A stretch of 64,000 bases of DNA, taken from the NCBI GenBank assembly GCA_947447375.1, contig CANFJB010000013.1, positions 22,227 to 86,226 of the forward strand. Reading direction: 5' to 3'. Source of the stretch: Bacteroidota bacterium (lineage in GTDB: Bacteria; Bacteroidota; Bacteroidia; Flavobacteriales; Flavobacteriaceae). The position numbers and the translations under genes are program-made. Shown piece after piece: positions 35,380-43,435 of the stretch; positions within the stretch are counted from its first letter, which is position 1, and each line of letters opens with the position of its first letter. The notes under the pieces are model-generated. The model did not search any database and had not been told where the DNA came from. It was given only the letters and a program-made list of their open reading frames with translations.

Positions 35380-35604
35380 ATGATAGATTACAAACAATAT
35401 ATTACAATCAATCCAGAAACTCGGTTTAGTAAACCAGTAATTATTGGTACACGAATCACCGTTTTTGATGTATTAAATTGGTTGGCTAATGGTATGACAA
35501 TCGAGAACATTATCCAAGATTATCCAGAACTCAATGAAATTCATATTAAAGCTTGTCTTTCTTATGCAGCAGATAGAGAACATAAAATTCAAATAGCCTC
35601 GTGA
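35380..35604 (+). CDS. DUF433 antitoxin-like protein
   Basis: A 74-residue DUF433 protein: ETRFSKPVIIGTRITVFDVL and IENIIQDYPELNEIHIKACL are its marks, a small helix-turn-helix (Homeodomain-like) fold of the VapB45-like type. It is encoded directly before a DUF5615 PIN-like protein with a 4-base overlap, the usual layout of this type II toxin-antitoxin class, where it should bind and silence the toxin and the promoter. It lies between ddl and coaD on the same strand. Confidence 0.92.
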   Translation: MIDYKQYITINPETRFSKPVIIGTRITVFDVLNWLANGMTIENIIQDYPELNEIHIKACLSYAADREHKIQIAS

Positions 35605-35942
35605 AATTGCTATTTGACCAAAATATTTCTTTTAGAATATTATCTAAATTAAAAATTAATTTTCCGGAAGCAAAACAAGTTAGAGAGCTAGGAATTGAAA
35701 ATTATACTGATATAGAAATTTGGAAATTTGCTAAAGAAAATAATTATACAATTGTAACTTTTGATGGTGATTTTTACGATTTATCAAATTTAAAAGGTTT
35801 TCCTCCAAAAGTAATTTGGTTGCGTTTTGGAAATACAAAAACCGATTATATTGCCGATATATTAAATTCTAGATTTATTATTATTTCAGATTTTATATCA
35901 TCAAATGAATATTCTAAAATTGCTTGTTTAGAAATTAAATAA
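35601..35942 (+). CDS. DUF5615 PIN-like toxin (GTG start)
   Basis: A 113-residue PIN-like nuclease of the Mut7-C/DUF5615 family. The start LLFDQNISFRIL has the first conserved Asp, and FAKENNYTIVTFDGDFYDL has the second acid cluster; RFGNTKTDYI is also family-typical. The GTG start overlaps the antitoxin's TGA (GTGA), which points to translational coupling. Toxic RNase activity is presumed from the family, not shown. The region reads A+T-rich and may be a later insertion between ddl and coaD. Confidence 0.9.
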   Translation: MKLLFDQNISFRILSKLKINFPEAKQVRELGIENYTDIEIWKFAKENNYTIVTFDGDFYDLSNLKGFPPKVIWLRFGNTKTDYIADILNSRFIIISDFISSNEYSKIACLEIK

Positions 35943-35992
35943 ATTTGTATTTCAATTTTTAAATCTAAAATCTTTGAATCAATTTTAAACTT

Positions 35993-36451
35993 ATGAAAAA
36001 AGCTGTTTTTCCGGGATCATTTGACCCTTTAACTTTAGGACATGTAGACATTATCAAAAGAGCGATTCCTTTATTTCATGAAATTGTGATTGCTATTGGG
36101 GTGAATTCTGAAAAAAAATACATGTTTTCCTTAGCCGATCGCAAGAGATTTATTGAGGAAACTTTTAAAAACGAACCTAAAGTTTCGGTTATCATATATG
36201 AAGGTTTGACGATCGATTTATGTGCAAAAATCAAGGCCAACTATATTCTTCGTGGCTTAAGAAACCCAGCCGACTTTGAGTTTGAAAAAGCTATTGCCCA
36301 CACCAATAGAAAACTCTCCAAAATAGAAACCGTATTTTTATTAACCGCAGCTAAAACTTCCTATATCAGTTCGAGCATTGTTCGAGACGTTATTAGAAAT
36401 GGCGGTGAATATGAAAAACTCGTGCCTGAGGCTGTTCGAGTAAAAGAGTAA
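35993..36451 (+). CDS. coaD: phosphopantetheine adenylyltransferase
   Basis: A 152-residue enzyme for the fourth step of coenzyme A synthesis, making dephospho-CoA from phosphopantetheine and ATP. The start MKKAVFPGSFDPLTLGHVDI has the nucleotidyl-transferase motif with the T/HxGH-like LGH, YILRGLRNPADFEFE is the substrate-binding segment, and TSYISSSIVRDVIRNGG is the ISSTxVR-like end. It is a hexameric cytosolic enzyme. In several Bacteroidetes coaD follows ddl directly; here a toxin-antitoxin pair lies between. Confidence 0.96.
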   Translation: MKKAVFPGSFDPLTLGHVDIIKRAIPLFHEIVIAIGVNSEKKYMFSLADRKRFIEETFKNEPKVSVIIYEGLTIDLCAKIKANYILRGLRNPADFEFEKAIAHTNRKLSKIETVFLLTAAKTSYISSSIVRDVIRNGGEYEKLVPEAVRVKE

Positions 36452-36487
36452 AATCAACCCGTTGGGTGAAATTAAGTATAAATGATT

Positions 36488-36612
36488 TTGCCACGAATTT
36501 TCGAAATTTTAAATTTAACTTTTTACTTTTATTCGTCCCGAGAATTCGGGATCATCAAAGATGAACTAATTTTTGCGCCAGTTTTTCATAGATATTCGAT
36601 AATTCGTGGCAA
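36488..36612. repeat. long inverted repeat with inner hairpins
   Basis: TTGCCACGAATT (36488-36499) and AATTCGTGGCAA (36601-36612) are perfect complements, and pairing continues inward to 36505/36595 with one mismatch. Between them lies a small stem CCCGA-GAAT-TCGGG (about 36538-36551). The element almost fills the 273-base gap between coaD and the PhnA gene and looks like a mobile-type intergenic repeat. A 77-codon open frame crosses it but looks spurious. Confidence 0.65.
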
Positions 36613-36724
36613 TAAGAAAAAAAAAACAATTTTACATATTACACCCTTCGGGTTAAAATTAAAATCGAAATACCATTTGCGGAAGCGTATCTATAATTGT
36701 ACTTTCGCACCCTAAAATAAAATT

Positions 36725-37297
36725 ATGGAAAGAGCCTTAAACAAGCGCAGCGAATCAAAATGTGAATTTTGTGCAGCGACTGAAAACTTAAAAGTATTCA
36801 CTGTATTACCTACCAAAAAAGGCGGACTAGACGAAAATATATTGGCTTGCAAAACGTGCATCGACCAAATTGAAAACCCAGGAACCGAAGATTTAAACCA
36901 TTGGCGTTGTCTAAACGATAGCATGTGGAACGAAAACGTAGCGGTTCAAGTCGTGGCGTGGAGAATGTTAAGCCGTTTACGATCAGCAGGTTGGCCGAAA
37001 GAATTGTTGGATATGATGTATCTTGACGACGATACTTTAGCTTGGGCGCAAGCTACCGGAGAAGGTGAAGACGACGAAAATAAGATAGTTCACCGCGATG
37101 TAAATGGCGTTATTTTGGCTACTGGAGATTCGGTAGTTTTAATTAAAGATTTGAAAGTTAAAGGTTCTAGCATGGTTGCCAAACAAGGAACTTCAGTGAG
37201 AAACATTCGATTGGATCACGAAAATGCAGAATACATTGAAGGCCGTGTAGACGGTCAAACGATTGTGATTATCACGCAATATGTGAAGAAGATATAA
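36725..37297 (+). CDS. PhnA/YjdM-family zinc-ribbon protein
   Basis: A 190-residue protein. The N-terminal half has a zinc ribbon made of CEFC (about residues 14-17) and CKTC (about 40-43); the C-terminal part is the PhnA domain with DVNGVILATGDSVVLIKDLKVKG and GTSVRNIRLDHENAEYIEGR. The family was once linked to phosphonoacetate hydrolysis but E. coli YjdM shows that the activity is not general; the role is uncertain. It appears to be a single gene in the plus direction, after the long inverted repeat. Confidence 0.92.
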   Translation: MERALNKRSESKCEFCAATENLKVFTVLPTKKGGLDENILACKTCIDQIENPGTEDLNHWRCLNDSMWNENVAVQVVAWRMLSRLRSAGWPKELLDMMYLDDDTLAWAQATGEGEDDENKIVHRDVNGVILATGDSVVLIKDLKVKGSSMVAKQGTSVRNIRLDHENAEYIEGRVDGQTIVIITQYVKKI

Positions 37298-37374
37298 GAA
37301 TTCTAAGATTCAAAGATTGAAGTATTCAAGATTAATACATATCAATTATGTTACACTTATTTTAAACTATATTT

Positions 37375-37557
37375 ATGAAAAAAATCACCTATATAACTGG
37401 AGCAATATTTTCAAGTATGACTTTAATTGGTATGTTGTTTAAAATCCAACATTGGCCTGGTGCATCCATTTTATCTGTTTTTGGAATAGCGGGAATCGCA
37501 TTAGTCTTTATTCCTATATTTACTATTTACAGATACAATAAAAGCAATAAAAAATAG
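37375..37557 (+). CDS. small membrane protein with GldL-like motif
   Basis: A 60-residue protein with two hydrophobic segments (about residues 4-24 and 30-52). The turn LFKIQHWPGASIL resembles the first transmembrane hairpin of the gliding-motility protein GldL and many small Bacteroidetes membrane proteins. It is far shorter than GldL, which is over 200 residues, so it is not GldL itself. The next gene begins 3 bases after its stop, so they are likely cotranscribed. No function is known. Confidence 0.72.
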   Translation: MKKITYITGAIFSSMTLIGMLFKIQHWPGASILSVFGIAGIALVFIPIFTIYRYNKSNKK

Positions 37558-37560
37558 TAA

Positions 37561-37875
37561 ATGAAAAGAAGTAACATTTTAGCATTAGTAGCCTATAAAA
37601 TTGGGATACTTTATATGTTGGATTGGCTACTATTTGTGGAAAAAAACAACGATCTTGTAGATGATTTTCCTACATTAAAAGAAAAGTATATTGCAAGATT
37701 TCCAGATGTTATTAAACCTTTATTAGAAACGAATCCTCAACCAGCGGCTATCCTATTTACCCTATTATTCTGCTGTAGTGGTATTGTATTTATTCGCAAT
37801 AACAACTTGGTTTTTAAAATTTTAGGAATCACTTCCTTCCTATTTGCATTTTGGAATTTGTTTTCTATAATGTAG
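37561..37875 (+). CDS. hypothetical small membrane protein
   Basis: A 104-residue protein with a weak hydrophobic segment at the start (ILALVAYKIGILYMLDWLLF), a soluble middle with several charged residues (FPTLKEKYIARFPDVIKPLL), and two hydrophobic segments at the end. I do not recognise a family. The tight spacing (3 bases) to the preceding GldL-motif protein supports a real gene and a joint transcript. No regulatory signal was identified. Confidence 0.65.
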   Translation: MKRSNILALVAYKIGILYMLDWLLFVEKNNDLVDDFPTLKEKYIARFPDVIKPLLETNPQPAAILFTLLFCCSGIVFIRNNNLVFKILGITSFLFAFWNLFSIM

Positions 37876-38006
37876 ATTTATAATTTTAAATACTAAAACT
37901 GTAAAACAAATAAATCCCTCTAACAATTATTTATTTAAAAATAATTATCTTGATTAGATCTATATGAAAAGTTTACTTTTGTTATGGATTTGTTTAAATA
38001 ACTTTA

Positions 38007-38014
38007 TATATTTG
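38007..38014 (+). promoter_or_regulatory. TAnnTTTG promoter element before the O-antigen ligase gene
   Basis: TATATTTG fits the consensus and ends 57 bases before the start at 38072. Another copy, TACTTTTG, lies at 37974-37981. Confidence 0.42.
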
Positions 38015-38071
38015 AATTAATTAAACTATAATAAACTACCCTCAAAAAATTTTATACTTTAAAAATTGAAT

Positions 38072-40399
38072 ATGGAAAAAAATATATCTCAAAAAAACAA
38101 ACAAGAAGGTGCTCCTGTAAATGTAGAAAATGTTATTGTTGACTTTATTGCAATATTTTTTGTTGTAGGATATTTAGCCATGGATTTTATCCCATACACC
38201 AGTGGAATTGATAATGTTGGGGTTCAATATTTATATTTAGCAGTTGTAAATTTAATAATGGGAGTATATTTATTTAAAAACCCACAACTTATATCCAAAG
38301 AGTATTTTAGTATTTTTAAAAATAACTATGCAATTAGAGCTTACCTATTGTTCTTACTGTTTTGTGGATTATCAATATTTGTGGCAACTCATTTTTCATT
38401 ATCAATAATAAGTTTTACACAATTAATAATTACCTTTTGCTTGTTTTTAAATATTTCAATTCTATTGTACAATAGATTGTATTTAATAAATAGAGTGTTT
38501 TTTATCTTTATCATATTAATATTTCTTCAATGTTTTTTTGAATTAAAACACTTTGTTGAAGTTTCTAAGGAGCAATCATTGTTCACAGCTTTAAGTAAAT
38601 TAGCAGGAAATACAGGAAGTATTAATATTTTTGCAGCAAATATGGCAACAAAAATCCCTTTTTTGCTTTTTGGAATATTTGCTTTTTCAAAATATAAAAA
38701 ATGGTTGAGTGTTATTTCGCTATTTCTAGCTTCACTTTTGATATTATTAACTGCATCTCGAGCTTCTTTTTTGGGATTATGTTTAGAGGTAATCGTATTT
38801 ATAATCTTATTATTTAAAATTAATTCAAATAAAAAAATCAACTTACAATTAATTGCCACGATAATAATCCCTTTAATTTTATCCTATTTTATTGCCAATA
38901 TTATATTAGCTAAATCTAATGATATGGGCAGATTTCAGTCCGTTGACAATCGTATTGGACAAATTACCAACTTATCCGATGCATCAGTTGACACTAGACT
39001 ATCTCTTTGGAGAAATGCAACTAAAATAATTAAAAGCAACCCATTATTTGGGATAGGAATTGGAAATTGGCAAATCGAATCGATTCCTTATGAAAAATAT
39101 GAAGCAGATGAGTTAGCTTATTCTATTCATACTCATAATGATTTTCTTGAAATTGCATCAGAAACAGGAATATTAAATGGCATAATTTTTATTCTAATTT
39201 TTGTTTTTGCAGTTGTTATAAATTTCAAACGAATAATTAAAAATAATGACAATCAAACTAAAATTATAGCTTTGATAACTTTGCTTATTATTATTACCTA
39301 CGGTATTGACTCCTTTTTTAACTTTCCGTTGCACCGCCCAACAATGCAATATAACTTGGCTATAATACTTGCATTTACATTAATAAATATTCCGAAAATA
39401 GACACTATTACAAGTTCAAAATTTACAAAAAAAGGGATTCTAATTTTGATATTAATAACCTCTGGAACTGTTTATTATTCTTACTTATTAAGAAAGGCGC
39501 TAATAATTGAAAATGATATAAATGTTGATTATAAATTACCTGAAAAGGACCAAAAATTAAATTCAGCCTACGTAAAATCACAAATGCCAGAATTTGTTGA
39601 AGTTAATTTAAATTCAGTCCCGTTTTATGAATTGTTAGGTAAATATTATTATAAAGAAAAGCAGTATGAAAAAGCTAATGCTTGTTTTAATTTATCAGAA
39701 AAAATAAATCCATATTCCGGTAAGAGCGATTACTTTAGAAATGAAATTGCTAAAGAAAAAGGAATGATTGATAGTGCCTATTTTTACACTAAAAGGTCAT
39801 TAGAAATTAGACCAAGATGTGAAAGTTATTTTTATGAAACTATTAGTACGGCGATTTTAAAAAAAGATACAATTAATATATTAAAATTACATAATGATTT
39901 TATTAAATATAGAAATGATCCTAAATATTGGATAAATACTTCTAGCGCATTAATATTATCTAAATGTTCCTATAAAAATTCTATAAAATTTGTAGAAGAA
40001 GGGTTAAAAATATTTCCAAATGATAGCACACTTATTGAAAGGAGAAATTCATTTGAGTTTGATGTTGATACAAAAAAAGCAACAAAATTAATGAATGAAA
40101 AAAAGTATCTAGAAGCCATTACTGTCTATAATAAAATTTTGAAGAAAGATAAAGAGAGTGTAAAAACACTTCAAAATATTGGATTGTGTTATGGTGGTAT
40201 GAAAGATTATAAAAAAGCAATCATTTATTTAGAAAAAACATTGAATTTATCTAAAAATGACGATGGGAAAACCGCGTATTATCTAGGTGTTTGTTACTAC
40301 GAACTTAAAAACAAAGTGAAAGGGTGTAACTACATAAACTTAGCAGTAGAAAAAAATTACCAAAATGCAGCCAACATACGAGACAAATATTGTAAATAA
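38072..40399 (+). CDS. O-antigen ligase/polymerase-family protein fused to TPR repeats
   Basis: A 775-residue protein of two parts. Residues 1-475 are hydrophobic with about twelve spans and the Wzy/WaaL-type periplasmic loop NPLFGIGIGNWQIE with later IHTHNDFLEIASETG, typical of O-antigen ligases. Residues about 540-775 are TPR repeats (YYKEKQYEKANACFNLSEK; IGLCYGGMKDYKKAIIYLEK) facing the periplasm. This fusion is common in Bacteroidetes. It should join or polymerise glycans on a lipid carrier or protein. I start at the ATG at 38072; an in-frame TTG 6 bases earlier is less likely. The acceptor may be LPS or an O-glycosylated protein. Confidence 0.9.
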   Translation: MEKNISQKNKQEGAPVNVENVIVDFIAIFFVVGYLAMDFIPYTSGIDNVGVQYLYLAVVNLIMGVYLFKNPQLISKEYFSIFKNNYAIRAYLLFLLFCGLSIFVATHFSLSIISFTQLIITFCLFLNISILLYNRLYLINRVFFIFIILIFLQCFFELKHFVEVSKEQSLFTALSKLAGNTGSINIFAANMATKIPFLLFGIFAFSKYKKWLSVISLFLASLLILLTASRASFLGLCLEVIVFIILLFKINSNKKINLQLIATIIIPLILSYFIANIILAKSNDMGRFQSVDNRIGQITNLSDASVDTRLSLWRNATKIIKSNPLFGIGIGNWQIESIPYEKYEADELAYSIHTHNDFLEIASETGILNGIIFILIFVFAVVINFKRIIKNNDNQTKIIALITLLIIITYGIDSFFNFPLHRPTMQYNLAIILAFTLINIPKIDTITSSKFTKKGILILILITSGTVYYSYLLRKALIIENDINVDYKLPEKDQKLNSAYVKSQMPEFVEVNLNSVPFYELLGKYYYKEKQYEKANACFNLSEKINPYSGKSDYFRNEIAKEKGMIDSAYFYTKRSLEIRPRCESYFYETISTAILKKDTINILKLHNDFIKYRNDPKYWINTSSALILSKCSYKNSIKFVEEGLKIFPNDSTLIERRNSFEFDVDTKKATKLMNEKKYLEAITVYNKILKKDKESVKTLQNIGLCYGGMKDYKKAIIYLEKTLNLSKNDDGKTAYYLGVCYYELKNKVKGCNYINLAVEKNYQNAANIRDKYCK

Positions 40400-40440
40400 G
40401 TCAACCTTGTGCCTCTATCCGTCATTAAGAATTACTGCTC

Positions 40441-41391
40441 TCAATCGTGATTTTCAATTTGCTTATAAGCATCAATGACTTTTTTCACCAAACGGTGGCG
40501 AACAATGTCTTTATCGTCTAGGTAAATAATTCCAATTCCATCAACGTCTTTTAGTACCAACAAGGCTTCTTTTAATCCGGAAATGGTACGTCTCGGCAAA
40601 TCAACTTGACCTGGGTCACCAGTAATCATGAACTTGGCATTTTTACCCATACGCGTCAAAAACATTTTCATTTGTGAATGAGTGGTATTTTGTGCTTCGT
40701 CCAAAATTACAAAGGCATTGTCTAAAGTTCTACCACGCATAAAGGCCAAAGGTGCAATTTGAATTATACCTTTTAAAATATAGTCTTCGAGTTTTTCGTT
40801 AGGCAACATGTCGCGCAAAGCATCATACAGCGGCTGCATGTAAGGATCTAGTTTTTCCTTCATGTCGCCAGGTAGGAAGCCTAAATTTTCTCCGGCTTCA
40901 ACCGCAGGACGTGTCAAAATAATTCTCTTTACTTGCTTTTCTTTGAGTGCTTTTACCGCCATTGCCACGCCAGTGTAGGTTTTACCTGTTCCAGCGGGCC
41001 CTACGGCAAATACCATGTCGTTTTTATTGATGGTTTGAACCAATAAATGTTGGTTGGCAGTCATCGCTTTAATGATCTTGCCTCCTACTCCATGCACCAA
41101 AATATTGTCTCTGGCATCCATGCGATTGTCGTCTTGGGAATCGCTTTGAATCACCCTTTCTATCACATTGTCATCGATATTGTTGTACCTAGTAAAATGA
41201 ACCATCAGCCTGTTGAATCTTTTTTCAAATTCATCTAGTGCTTCTTTTTCTCCAAAAACTTTTAAGGTGGTACCACGAGCCACAATTTTCAACTTTGGAT
41301 AATGCTTTTTAATCGTTTCAAGATGAGTGTCTTGAGCGCCCCAGAAGTCTTTTGGAGCGATGTCTATGAGCTCGATAGTTCTTTCGTTCAA
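40441..41391 (-). CDS. PhoH-family ATPase
   Basis: A 316-residue cytosolic protein. A short N-terminal domain (about residues 1-105) resembles the YbeZ start; the P-loop reads FAVGPAGTGKTYTGVAM with Walker A Lys137, ILTRPAVEAGENLGFLPGD is the PhoH-specific motif, and VILDEAQNTT is Walker B; KFMITGDPGQVDLP follows. PhoH2/YbeZ is linked to rRNA maturation with YbeY, and the family shows RNA helicase-like signs. No ybeY or phosphate-starvation gene is nearby. The gene is convergent with the O-antigen ligase gene and divergent from the SAM hydrolase gene. Confidence 0.95.
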   Translation of the reverse strand: MNERTIELIDIAPKDFWGAQDTHLETIKKHYPKLKIVARGTTLKVFGEKEALDEFEKRFNRLMVHFTRYNNIDDNVIERVIQSDSQDDNRMDARDNILVHGVGGKIIKAMTANQHLLVQTINKNDMVFAVGPAGTGKTYTGVAMAVKALKEKQVKRIILTRPAVEAGENLGFLPGDMKEKLDPYMQPLYDALRDMLPNEKLEDYILKGIIQIAPLAFMRGRTLDNAFVILDEAQNTTHSQMKMFLTRMGKNAKFMITGDPGQVDLPRRTISGLKEALLVLKDVDGIGIIYLDDKDIVRHRLVKKVIDAYKQIENHD

Positions 41392-41431
41392 ATGTATTGG
41401 ATTTAATTAAAAAATAGTCATTGATAATTAT

Positions 41432-41439
41432 TAGCTTTG
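41432..41439 (+). promoter_or_regulatory. TAnnTTTG promoter element before the SAM hydrolase-like gene
   Basis: TAGCTTTG fits the consensus and ends 57 bases before the ATG at 41497. No TTG box at normal spacing is seen. Confidence 0.38.
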
Positions 41440-41496
41440 CATTTCAAATTTAATATAATTTAGGTTTACATCCTTGAATTAGTTATAAACAATTTT

Positions 41497-42351
41497 ATGT
41501 CAATAATTACCCTTACCACCGACTACGGACTCAAAGATCACTTTGTGGGAGCTTTGAAAGGAAAAATATTGACAGAAAATTCGGAGGTTAATATTATAGA
41601 TATTTCTCATAACATCGAGCCATTTAATACCTTACAAGCGAGTTATATTATTGGAGCTGCGTACAATAGTTTTCCAAAAGGCACCGTTCACTTAATTGGC
41701 GTTGACGCTGAAAAAAATAAAGAAAACCAGCACATTGCGATGCAATGGAACGATCATTTTTTTATTTGTGCCGACAATGGAATACTAAGTATTTTGACTC
41801 AAAAAGTGGTTCCTCAAAAAATCGTGGCCATCAATATTCACGATCGTTTACCGGAAGATGCGACCGATTTGGATGTATTTATAACTGTTGCGAGTCATCT
41901 TTCAAAAGGCGGTTTATTGAACGTTATTGGTAAAGAAATAACTGCAATTAAGGAAGTAACCGAAATTCAACCTAGCGTTGCAGCCGATAAAAATTCCATA
42001 AAAGGATATGTGATTTACATTGATCATTTTGGAAATGTGGTGACCAATATTTCTAAAAAACTGTTTATTGAAGTTGGAAAAGGAAGACCTTACGAAATTC
42101 CGTTATTGCAAAATCGATTACAGAAAAAATCAAATCCTATAAAAAATATTTTTGCTAAATATTCCGATATTGGCAACACCGGAAAATATCCAATTAAGGA
42201 TTACGAAGGCGATAAATTAGCTATCTTCAACGAAGCGGGATTTTTAGAAATTGCCATTTTTAGGAGCAACCCTTTGAACGTTGGAAGCGCTTCAAGTTTG
42301 TTGGGATTGAATTATAGGGACAGTATTACCATACAATTTAATTCTATTTAG
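41497..42351 (+). CDS. SAM hydroxide adenosyltransferase / SAM hydrolase-like protein (DUF62)
   Basis: A 284-residue member of the fluorinase/chlorinase-like family that includes enzymes hydrolysing S-adenosylmethionine to adenosine and methionine. TTDYGLKDHFVGALKGKIL at the start holds the Asp that coordinates the ribose; NIIDISHNIEPFN and YIDHFGNVVTNIS are also family motifs. The fluorinase signature loop is absent, so halogenation is not expected. An ABM-type small protein follows 2 bases later, and gldF and gldG come next. A role is not established in this lineage. Confidence 0.92.
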   Translation: MSIITLTTDYGLKDHFVGALKGKILTENSEVNIIDISHNIEPFNTLQASYIIGAAYNSFPKGTVHLIGVDAEKNKENQHIAMQWNDHFFICADNGILSILTQKVVPQKIVAINIHDRLPEDATDLDVFITVASHLSKGGLLNVIGKEITAIKEVTEIQPSVAADKNSIKGYVIYIDHFGNVVTNISKKLFIEVGKGRPYEIPLLQNRLQKKSNPIKNIFAKYSDIGNTGKYPIKDYEGDKLAIFNEAGFLEIAIFRSNPLNVGSASSLLGLNYRDSITIQFNSI

Positions 42352-42353
42352 TT

Positions 42354-42650
42354 ATGTTTGTCAGAATTGTAAAAATGAGTTTTCACGAAGATAAGATTTC
42401 CAATTTCTTAGAAAATTTTGAAGTTATAAAAGAGAAAATACGAAATGCGCCAGGAAATCGTTTATTAGAATTGTATCAGGATAAAATCGACAAGTGCATT
42501 TTCTTTACCTATAGTTATTGGGAAACCGAACAAGACTTGGAAAATTATAGAAATTCCGAACTTTTTTTCGAAATTTGGACAGATACAAAAAAGCTATTTA
42601 ACAATAAACCAGAAGCTTGGAGCGTGGACAAGTTAGTTTCTTTGGTTTAA
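42354..42650 (+). CDS. antibiotic biosynthesis monooxygenase-like small protein (ABM domain)
   Basis: A 98-residue dimeric alpha-beta barrel protein of the ABM family. FVRIVKMSFHEDKISNFLEN is the first strand and helix, and SYWETEQDLENYRNSELF the second repeat with a typical W. Such proteins act as small monooxygenases, isomerases or heme-degrading enzymes; which one cannot be seen. It follows the SAM hydrolase-like gene by 2 bases and is followed by gldF after 59 bases; the three may be one transcript. Confidence 0.87.
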   Translation: MFVRIVKMSFHEDKISNFLENFEVIKEKIRNAPGNRLLELYQDKIDKCIFFTYSYWETEQDLENYRNSELFFEIWTDTKKLFNNKPEAWSVDKLVSLV

Positions 42651-42709
42651 AGTTCAAGGTTAACCAATCTGGAACTTTAAACTTTAAACTTTAAACATTT
42701 ATAAAATTA

Positions 42710-43435
42710 ATGAAAGCAATATTATTCAGAGAGATTAGGTCCTTTTTCGGTTCGCCGATTGGCTACTTAGTAATCGCTATTTTCCTAATCCTCAACGGAT
42801 TGTTCTTATGGATTTTCAATGGTGAATACAATATTTTAGATTCTGGTTTCGCCGATTTGAGTCCGTTTTTTACTATTTCACCTTGGATTTTGATTTTTCT
42901 AATTCCTGCGGTTACGATGAGAAGTTTCGCTGACGAAATGAAACAAGGAACTTTGGAATTGCTTTTAACCAAGCCATTAAGCATTTGGGAAATTGTAGGT
43001 GGAAAATTCTTAGGATCGTTATTGTTAATTGTAATAGCTATAATTCCAACATTCATTTACGTATATGTAATTTCTAAACTTGGAATGCCCGAAGGAAATA
43101 TCGACATGGGAAGCACTATTGGTTCCTATTTCGGTTTGCTGTTCTTAATTTCAGGCTATTGTTCTATTGGAATATTCACTTCGTCGTTAACTAACAATCA
43201 GATAATTGCATTTTTGGTATCTGTTTTATTGTGTTTTACTTTCTACTTCGGATTTGATGGAATTGCCAATTATTTACCCAGTTTGGAAAGTAGTATTTCC
43301 TATTTAGGAATGAACAATCATTTTAAAAGTATGAGCCGTGGAGTAATTGATACTCGCGATTTATTGTATTTTTCAAGTGTTACTGTCTTTTTCATATCAC
43401 TTACTGTTTTTAAATTAAAATCTTTAAAATTGTAA
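42710..43435 (+). CDS. gldF: gliding-motility ABC transporter permease GldF
   Basis: A 241-residue ABC permease with six spans. The start MKAILFREIRSFFGSPIGYL and MRSFADEMKQGTLELLLTKP are typical of GldF/ABC-2 permeases. In Flavobacterium johnsoniae GldA (ATPase), GldF and GldG were identified as an ABC transporter affecting gliding; later work suggests it is not strictly required in all species. gldG follows with a one-base overlap, supporting the assignment; gldA is elsewhere. Gliding and T9SS genes agree with the secreted type B protein at the right edge. Confidence 0.95.
   Translation: MKAILFREIRSFFGSPIGYLVIAIFLILNGLFLWIFNGEYNILDSGFADLSPFFTISPWILIFLIPAVTMRSFADEMKQGTLELLLTKPLSIWEIVGGKFLGSLLLIVIAIIPTFIYVYVISKLGMPEGNIDMGSTIGSYFGLLFLISGYCSIGIFTSSLTNNQIIAFLVSVLLCFTFYFGFDGIANYLPSLESSISYLGMNNHFKSMSRGVIDTRDLLYFSSVTVFFISLTVFKLKSLKL

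Noticed and set aside
36482..36715. 77-codon ORF between coaD and the PhnA gene
   Set aside because: It runs through the long inverted repeat and its hairpins, and the product has no domain-like composition; best seen as chance.
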